NCBI RefSeq assembly: GCF_029227915.1
Contig: NC_079881.1
Location: 15,663,501 to 15,727,500, forward strand
Length of the DNA: 64,000 nucleotides
From: Hydractinia symbiolongicarpus
Lineage: Eukaryota; Cnidaria; Hydrozoa; Anthoathecata; Hydractiniidae
Direction of reading: 5' to 3'
The notes beneath the pieces were generated by a model. It made no database searches and was not told the DNA's origin. It saw only the letters and a program-made list of their open reading frames with translations. The stretch's first letter is position 1. Every line of letters begins with the position of its first letter. The position numbers were made by a program, and so were the translations under genes. Below, one piece after another: positions 57,282 to 64,000 of this stretch.

Positions 57282-59715
57282 TTATCTATTGTAATAGCCA
57301 AAAGTGTCTATTCTGCTTTGGTGTTTATCGATAAATTCATCTCCTATTTGAGTTAAATCCATTTTGTCAACGGAATCAGTATGAATATGGAGGACCATCA
57401 AATTGTTTAAACGTAAATTCGTGGTTGTTGATCTAAGGTACGTTTTGACTCGTTTCAAAGCAGAAAACGATCTTTCGCTGATGGCGTTTGTGGACGGCAT
57501 TACCAACAACAATTTCGCTATTTTGACAACTTCACTTAGAAGAGTTCTTTGCGTTTGATCAAAACTTTCTAACAGCTTGATTAGATCGGTTACTTTGAAT
57601 TTCTCTTTGTCGTAACCAAGGTTGGATGCCATGACTGGGAGTAGCGGTATTTGGACTTTAGCAAGTGACTCGTTGATATCTCCTTCGTAGAAACGACAAA
57701 CTGCTTTTAGATGACTTTCCCATTCCTGACCAGTGATCGATTTTAAAAGAACTTCCTGTAAATTGACGTATGTCTTGTAATCAGGTTGATCGAATCTTTG
57801 TTGGATGTAGTTAATAACTAGATCGAAAGTTTCAAAGTAAACGTGGCGATAGTGATCTTTGGCAGTGTCATGAAAATGATATGTGTCAGGAGGGCCATCT
57901 GATACTTTGTTAAAATAATCTGGCATCTTTCTTTTTCGTGGGAGTTTAGGATCAGATACTCCGAGTTGTGATTTCCAGACAAGAACTCGCTCCCAAAATA
58001 GCTCAAACAATTCGTTGCTTCTGATCTTCTCTAACACAGCTAAGACTTCCGACACCCGTTGCTGTCCCTCTGCTGCCGAAATATCTCCTTGGAGAGACCT
58101 GCTAAGATTATCTGTATGTTTCAATAGGGTTTCACCAAGACAACAGCAGAAGACAAAATTAAAACTAGACATAACAGTTATTACTCCGTTGATTCTCGCT
58201 CTTATATCTGGAAGCTTAACATTCGATAATGACCATGTCCAAAGCTCCATTAATTCCTTATGGTTTTCAAGAAAGGATTCAAGAACCTCACCTCGCACAG
58301 TCCATCGTGTAGGAGAAAACTCATGGACCGACTTGGACTCATTTCCTGTTGCTTCTCTGATATTCTTTAATTGTGTGTCTCTCTTTGGCGATTTTTTGAC
58401 AAGTTTATATTTCATAGGCAGTTCCAAACGCTTCTTTAAGTTCAGGGATTTCTTTTATCACATCGCCAACAGCTAAATTCAAAGCATGTCCGTAACAGTG
58501 TGTGTACAAACATTTTTCATTCAACGATTTGATTTGGGTAGCAACTCCAGATCTGTGACCAGCCATGGATGCAGCTCCATCATAACATTGGCCGCGAGCA
58601 TTTTCTAATTTCAAGTTCATTCGTAAAAGAATATCTTTGATTAAAAAAACGATTTGGTCAGCACTAGTATCAGGTAGTGGATGGAGGCCAATGAACTCCT
58701 CGTGAGCCTGTAATTCATCATCAACCCACCGAATGCAAATGACAAGTTGTTCCGTATTTGAGACATCCCCTGTTTCATCTGCAAGGATTGTGAAAATCTC
58801 AGCTGACTGAATATTTTTTGCAATGTCACGTAAAATACTAAGTGCTTCGATTCGCAGCATTTCGTTTTGAATAGCCGGTGACGTGTAGTTTTGCTTTTTT
58901 GCAAGCCATGCACTCAGTTCCTTATCATCTTCACATCGGAGTAAAAGTAACTGGTGGAAGTTCGAATTCAACTCGATGTGTGTTTCCTCATCCCAATTGC
59001 CTCTAAACGGAAGTGATTGTCGCCCTAGATATCGAACGCTTTGCAACAGTTTTAACAGCATTCGTCTATTCCTTTCCTTTGTGGCTGCAAGATTATCTAC
59101 CATGATTTCACCAATGTCCTTTGATGTACCTGGCGCAGTAATCAGTCTTTCAGTGGCTTCTTTATGGGAGTCGCTACATTCGTGTTTAGAAAATCCTCTT
59201 CCAGTGTCAAGCGCCTTTTTCCAATTTCGGTAGCCGGTTTCAGTAAAAACTGTCTCTGCTTTTGTTGCAGAAATCATGCTTTTTCTAAGAGCACTGAGAC
59301 AAGTAAAGCAGAAAGCAGCGTCTTTATTTTGGTCGTAATGTAACCAGAGGAACTTGTCAAACCATGTTGGGTTAAACGATCTTTGTTTCGGATCTTTACC
59401 AAACGTTGTTTTTGGAAAACTCAAAGAACGAGGTTGGTTCGGTTTAGATGGATCACTCGTTGTTTCCTTAAAATTATTCTCCGGGTTTGTTGGTGCTGTC
59501 GTTGTAGGTGTCGTCGTTGTAGGTGTTGTTGTTGCTTCTTTGTTTGTTCGTCTGAAAAGCAAAACAAGTGTAAAGGTTGCTTGGATAACAGTTATGGGAT
59601 GAATTAAAAAGCAGTGGTGGGGTTAACAAAGTAATTAAATATTTATTTATTAATAAGTCACTTACTTTTCAGGTCTAATGAGCCATTTTGATAAATCACT
59701 TGTTTTCTTCGGCAT
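57282..59715 (-). pseudogene. hAT transposase (TTF-zinc-finger/ZMYM1-like), two exons, one 1-nt frameshift
   Basis: Exon 1 (59715-59666) encodes MPKKTSDLSKWLIRPEK. Donor GTAAGT and acceptor TTTTCAG bound a 114-bp intron (59665-59552), and the frame joins cleanly to RTNKEATTTPTT. Next come a Thr/Pro linker, a TTF/BED-like finger (AFCFTCLSALRK...HECSDSHKE), and the RNase-H-like core with ILADETGDVSN and CYDGAASMAG (catalytic Asp candidates) and HCYGHALNLAV. One extra base at about 58405-58412 shifts the frame, after which KLVKKSPKRDTQLKNIREAT continues to the C-terminal hAT dimerisation region LLVMPSTNAISERSFSALKR...LNNLMVLHIH. The total is about 770 codons. With one lesion it is very young; an assembly error could explain the shift. 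Related host ZMYM genes exist, but the flanking TIRs argue for a transposon. Confidence 0.88.
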
Positions 59716-59829
59716 TTTCACTCTTTTTCAAATTAGTCTGTTACTTTGTTAATTCTATATTCTTACACCTTTTTTTTTTTTTTTGGAAGTCAGTCCAACT
59801 CGTTCTCGTCTTCTCACAAACACTATTTT

Positions 59830-59935
59830 CAGAATGTAGTTTCCATCCAATTTCATCATCATTTCCATGCAGCAAACACTATCAGAATGTAGTTTCCATC
59901 CAATTTCATCATCATTTCCATGCAGCAAGTATAAG
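59830..59935. repeat. Tandem duplication, 53-bp unit, two copies
   Basis: CAGAATGTAGTTTCCATCCA begins at 59830 and again at 59883, and the units are almost identical. It lies in the hAT 5' region, upstream of the transposase exon 1, and may duplicate a transposase-binding site. Confidence 0.85.
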
Positions 59936-60129
59936 AGTCACGCGTTTTAAATAAATAAAAGAGTGGAAATCGGTTATAAATCATTCTCAACAAGTGTTTA
60001 GTTTGTTTATATATAACAAATGGTCTTTAGACATAAGACAAAACGTTTTTCTTAACTTGTCATAACCATCTTTGAAAAAATTATTGGGGGGGGCGGGCCC
60101 CCCTGGCCCCCCCGGTGGTTACGGCACTG

Positions 60130-60828
60130 ACTAGATTACTAAATAATTCTTCCTCTCTACTTCCCTCCCTCCTCCTGGGGATGTCCAATAGTTAGTTTAG
60201 GAATAATTTTCGGGTATTTAACTCATTCCACACAAAAGAACATTGCATTGAATAGGAATTTAATTTATCTGAATACAGTAATCAGAGCTTTTCCTCAAAA
60301 CATTCCTTTTTCTCTATTTCTCCAATTGCTGCTTAACCCCTCCCGCCCCACCTTACTCCACCCTCAAACTACCCAATCTAATAACTTTTACTTTAGAGTG
60401 TACTCACTGTTTGTCGAACAACCTCGTCCCCATAGCTCTTCTACGCGTATGATATGACGAAGACGGTTTATGTTGCTGCTTACGATGTGTTAGAGAACAG
60501 TATTGATTCTAGAATCCACGTGCAGTGTTTGGAGAGAAAAACCCGGCTATATAGAGATTAAATTTGCGGTTGTTGTTGTGAGAAGACGTGTTTTTGCATG
60601 TTCGTTAAAAAAAGTGGGACGCTGGGCAAAAGGTTGGTCGAGAAAAGTACTCCTTTTTGTCTAATTTGCTGAACCTTCCACATAAATGTATTCCGTATTT
60701 TATATCGAAATTCCAAAACAAACCAAGCTGAAACACTTGCGCATATTTTCAGAAAATTCATGATTTACTACATTTAATGGTTTTAGGATCGCGAGAAAAC
60801 ATAACTGTTATGCTTAAAGAGGAAAAAT
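60130..60828. other. Upstream region of the EF-hand gene
   Basis: Host sequence immediately outside the hAT element. No gene recognised. Promoter of the EF-hand gene presumably lies here. Confidence 0.4.
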
Positions 60829-61014
60829 ATGGGGACTGAAGCATTGCTTCCCAATAATTTCGGAAAGGATGGGATAGAGAATGGCTTCAGCAACAACGAT
60901 CTTCTTCTTCATTTGAAGCCTGTCTTTGATACTTGTGATTATAATGGTGATGGATATGTCAAAATACAAGATTTGATAGACTTGGGACAACAACATACTG
61001 TTGAAAATGGGGAG
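60829..61014 (+). CDS. First coding exon of an EF-hand protein (Rab11-FIP3/ninein-like candidate)
   Basis: ATG at 60829 follows AAAAAT. 62 codons run MGTEALLPNNFGKDGIENGF to HTVENGE, then a donor GAG|GTTAGT in phase 0. The segment LKPVFDTCDYNGDGYVKIQD contains a canonical EF-hand loop with Ca2+ ligands D-x-N-x-D-G-x-x-x-x-x-D, so calcium binding is expected. A single EF-hand of the form LKPVFDTCD near the N-terminus recalls Rab11-family-interacting protein 3 and ninein-type scaffold proteins; this is a guess. No further exon was found before the window end, so the next intron is at least about 3 kb and carries the LINE and SINE below. Confidence 0.7.
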
Positions 61015-62574
61015 GTTAGTTAACTTATTCGTCCTTATTCATAAAATCAGGCTAGTAAGGTAGCTGCTGGTTCAGATCAAGTTACAAAAACTGTTTCTTC
61101 ACTAAAAAACTTTTTCTCAATTGGGAATTACTTGCCATGCCAGCTAAATGGGGAAATATTTTAATGATCCCAAAAATACTTTTAGTTTTTTATCCTTCCA
61201 CAGTGCTGGCATAAAGTTTTTAATTTCTAATGACAGCCAATGAAATCAGAGAAAAATTTCTTTCACAAGCTGTTTGTATTTGGCAATCTGCAGATTTGTT
61301 CAGCTCTATTTTCCGTTAGTGACAGGGTGAGAAAATTTGTCGTTAGAATTAGTAGAAACCTTTTTGTCATTTATCTTTACTTAAACAGTCAGGTAAAATT
61401 TGTGGGGTCATTAAAGTAGGTGAGAAAAAAAGTACCTATTTAGTATGGTACAAAGCTAAGCTCTGAAGTCTTTTACAAAATTAAAAATAAACATTTTCAC
61501 TAAGGGAAAAAAAATTACCAGGCACTTCTTCACACAATCAAGAAAGATCCTGGATCCAGGACATTATTGACACGTGTTAGTACTTACTGCTGTCAATAAA
61601 GTCTGGTGGTGTGTTTGCTCCTTTTTTTACCACAAATATTATTCCAAGGTCCACTAAAGTATAAAAAAATATTCATCAGAACAACAACTTTTCCATCTTC
61701 AATTCAGAAACCCTCTTGGTCAGAATATGTGTTTCAAAATTTTAGGCTCCTAAACATGAAATAAGTTTAAAGTTTATTCTGAAATTATTGATTAACCAGT
61801 GTTATAAATTGTTGATTAAATAGATAATTTTACAAAATTGCCCTAACTTATTTCACAAAGTTCAGATTTGAGCTCGAACATGTGTGCAATCCCTGGTTGT
61901 TACAGATTAGTAATTTCTGTTTATCGATTATTAATATTTTTCTAAGGTAGGGTGACCTATCAACAAAACAAATGTTGAAAGTAACATTGTGGCAACATTG
62001 CTATTTTTTTACTCCCCCAGATCCAGAAAAATTTTCATTTCATACCAGCTCTTACCTTACTGTTAAAATCTTATTTTTTTTTTTGAAAGTTACATAAATT
62101 ATGTTGTGTTATGTTATGACGTTTTAGTATATTATGTACCATTGTATAGATTCACCAGGCGGATAAGTTTGCCACTTTTTCTTGTTATAGATTACCAAAA
62201 CTGCTATAGAGTGCAACACATATATAGGTCAAACTATTTTATACATAAGAAGACAAATATTTTTAGAGTAAAAAAAACTGGTAGAACCACATGTTGAAAG
62301 TTGTTGTCACAAGTTATGCCACACAATAATGAATCCTAGATTGAAAATATGCTGACAGGAACTTTATCAGTGGTTCATTCTCTAGTTTTTATTTTAATTC
62401 TTACAAACAAATAGTCTAAGGTAGTGGGAAATTTTTCGGACAAGAGACCAGTATGAACTCCTTGACAGAGTTGGTTCATAGCCGTCATGGTGAACGGTCA
62501 TGCTCTGAACTGAAGCATGAGAAAATAAAAAGGGTGTTTTCGTGTTCTATGTTTATTGAATAAAATAAAAAATA
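61015..62574. other. Probable first intron of the EF-hand gene
   Basis: AT-rich, with no coding signal. The boundary with the LINE remnant near 62575 is approximate. Confidence 0.45.
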
Positions 62575-62753
62575 ATGTCAACAAGATCAAGAAAAATCAG
62601 AAAAAGGAGTAAGAAGTACAGCAACAACTCCTTGTTCGAAGAAAGCGAAGCTAACCAATTCACCATCTTGGAAACTTCTAACAAAATGATCAACCAAGAT
62701 AGTCGATCATCGTCAAAATCAAATGACGATGGAGATGTGTATCAAATGATATC

Positions 62754-62792
62754 TGTTTGGTTAGATGTCCCGGAGGGGCATCTAACCAAACA
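62754..62792. repeat. Perfect 14-bp inverted repeat with 11-nt GC-rich loop
   Basis: TGTTTGGTTAGATG (62754-62767) and its exact complement (62779-62792) flank TCCCGGAGGGG. It lies in the LINE ORF1 and coincides with its frameshift. Confidence 0.85.
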
Positions 62793-63335
62793 AATTATTT
62801 GTCCATGAAGGACATTTTAGAGAACAATCTTGAAAAATTCCAGCACTCTATAGTTAGTGACTTGACAAAACTAAGGAAGGATGTTATTAAACTTGTTATC
62901 CAGAAAAAACAAATTATTGATCTACAAATTAACCAAAATAAAATAGACCAATATGGTCGTTGTAATAATTTGGAGATCTCGGGGATTGCTGATGAAATTT
63001 CTCAGGATAATCTTCAAGAATCTGTTGTGGGTATTCTCACCGATATTGGCATCAAGGTCACCAGTGACGAGATTGAAGAATGTCACCGGCTTCAGAAAGG
63101 TAAAAAATTGAAAGGCTCTAAAAAAACTATTATTCGTTTTACTAATCAAAGGAAATTTGAAGATTGTTTAATTAATAGATCCAGTCTTGCCAAGATTGAC
63201 AAAAAGAAACATAATCTTGGAAATGAACATATTTACATTAACGAAAACTTATGTCCAGCATACAAATCGATATGGTGGGACTGCCGTAAAATGTACAAAA
63301 ATAATTTTTTTCAAATTTTGGACTTTTAATGGTAG

Positions 63336-63610
63336 ATAGATAGATGGATGTGCATTTTTTACATGGCTAGCCTCACTATCGAGGGATATACCCTGTCTAT
63401 TATTTCCAGGAGGGGCCATGGCTTAAGATGGAGAGTCCTAGAGTATATAATGCTCATTTTGAGCTATGCAGCCTCAATTAGGGCCCCCGCTCTACTAGAC
63501 AACTCTTGGCAACATCCAACGGTCCACACATTGAATTGCCGTCAAGAGGAATCGAACCCTGGTCTCCCGCACAGAGTACGAGAGCTATAACCACTAATCT
63601 ACAGCGCCAC
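63336..63610 (-). mobile_element. tRNA-derived SINE inserted in the LINE ORF1
   Basis: The minus strand begins GTGGCGCTGTAGATTAGTGG with a pol III A box (TAGATTAGTGGTTATAGC), then a B box GGTTCGATTCC about 30 bp later. An unrelated body follows, ending in an (ATCT)n tail. AATGGTA flanks both sides (63329-63335 and 63611-63617) as a 7-bp target duplication. The structure is complete, so the copy is young. Confidence 0.88.
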
Positions 63611-63736
63611 AATGGTATGGTAAAAATCTGTGTTAACGAAAATGAAAATCCAATTACTTTATTTCATAAAAACAAACTAAGATCTTTATTCGAAACCTTT
63701 GATTTCGATAAAGATTTTTATGATGAAAATAATTAG

Positions 63737-64000
63737 TATTATGAGCCGATTTGGTTCATTTTTTGTTATGAGTTTTAAATATGGCTGGTGAGTGTTCCAC
63801 GCTTGGTGTTTTGTTGACAGCAACAGAGGTATATATTCTCTCTTTTTTAAGGAAAAGAATTATAATGGCTAACCCTTATAATTTTCGGTAAACTTTTGCG
63901 TTCTTTACTAGTTGCTCTGAACACCGATCCGTGACATTTTAGAGATCCATCACTCTTACTAGCTAACTAGCTAAAAATAATAGCTAGCTAGCTAGCTATC
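63737..64000. other. Non-coding right edge
   Basis: No gene. It ends in a GCTA-rich simple repeat (AGCTAGCTAGCTAGCTA). Confidence 0.5.

Larger units (their letters stand above)
57002..60129. mobile_element. Near-complete hAT transposon (3128 bp)
   Basis: Left CAGTGCCGTAACCAC and inverted right CAGTGCCGTAACCACC are 15-bp TIRs. ACTAG flanks both ends, part of a likely 8-bp duplication that has diverged. It contains one two-exon transposase on the minus strand. Sub-terminal regions are rich in C/G homopolymers (GGGGGG, CCCCCC). Confidence 0.85.
62575..63736 (+). pseudogene. Non-LTR retrotransposon ORF1 (coiled coil plus RRM-like), interrupted
   Basis: An RNA-binding chaperone of the L1/CR1-type ORF1 class. 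The N-terminus MSTRSRKIRKRSKKYSNNSL is basic. A 39-bp hairpin at 62754-62792 shifts the frame. Next are a coiled coil (MKDILENNLEKFQHSIV...IIDLQINQNKIDQYGRCNN) and an RRM-like block (LEISGIADEISQDN, IEECHRLQKGKKLKGSKKTI, IRFTNQRKFEDCLI). The frame runs into a SINE after ILDF. Beyond the SINE it resumes as NGMVKICVNENENPITLFHK to a TAG at 63734-63736. No ORF2 is in the window. Confidence 0.75.

Overview
This looks like a gene-poor, AT-rich, repeat-laden piece of an animal nuclear genome. I favour a cnidarian, because of the mix of Polinton/Maverick elements, Helitrons, THAP/YqaJ DNA transposons, hAT and non-LTR elements, and because several protein families resemble ones I recall from cnidarian genomes. 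No marker gene fixes the species. All family names rest on motif reading and memory; no database search was run. LAYOUT. 1-7010: most of a decayed Polinton-type element (element A), all on the minus strand. It runs from a B-family DNA polymerase with a SAP-like N-terminus near 6774, through small element proteins and an HNH-like protein, to a packaging ATPase that runs towards the left window edge. 7011-9960: a border zone with a TIR-bearing element (7554-8300), a Polinton-terminus copy (9235-9486) sandwiched between two copies of one flank (8574-9233 and 9483-9835), and a 297-bp LTR-like insert carrying a heat-shock-element array. 9960-21820: a second decayed Polinton-type element (element B) with a different PolB lineage, small proteins, a retroviral-type integrase, a BRO-like protein, a second ATPase, a major capsid protein, and further element proteins. 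A and B lie head to head, with the 5' ends of their polymerases facing each other. 23735-28640: a broken RepHel (Helitron) gene on the minus strand, interrupted by two TTAA-flanked elements. 28780-31580: remnants of THAP transposase plus YqaJ nuclease transposons (ISL2EU-like). 35508-36440: the 3' end of a LINE. 36960-38103 (also 20168, 42833 and 51058): a family of mini-Helitrons. 39580-46210: long microsatellites and a tRNA-type SINE. 53362-55680: a class C GPCR pseudogene. 57002-60129: an almost intact hAT element with TIRs and a two-exon transposase. 62575-63736: a LINE ORF1 interrupted by a tRNA-derived SINE. HOST GENES. Only two look alive: an intronless-coding Ras-family GTPase (49471-50175) with a CAAX tail, and the first coding exon of an EF-hand protein (60829-61014) whose later exons lie beyond the window. 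HOW IT FITS. The window is mainly a fossil bed of virus-like and transposon DNA. The Polinton genes form a virion module (capsid, ATPase), a replication module (PolB) and an integration module (integrase), but nearly every gene is frameshifted or has stops. Several later insertions sit so cleanly that the older reading frame can be followed on both sides, which gives a relative insertion order.
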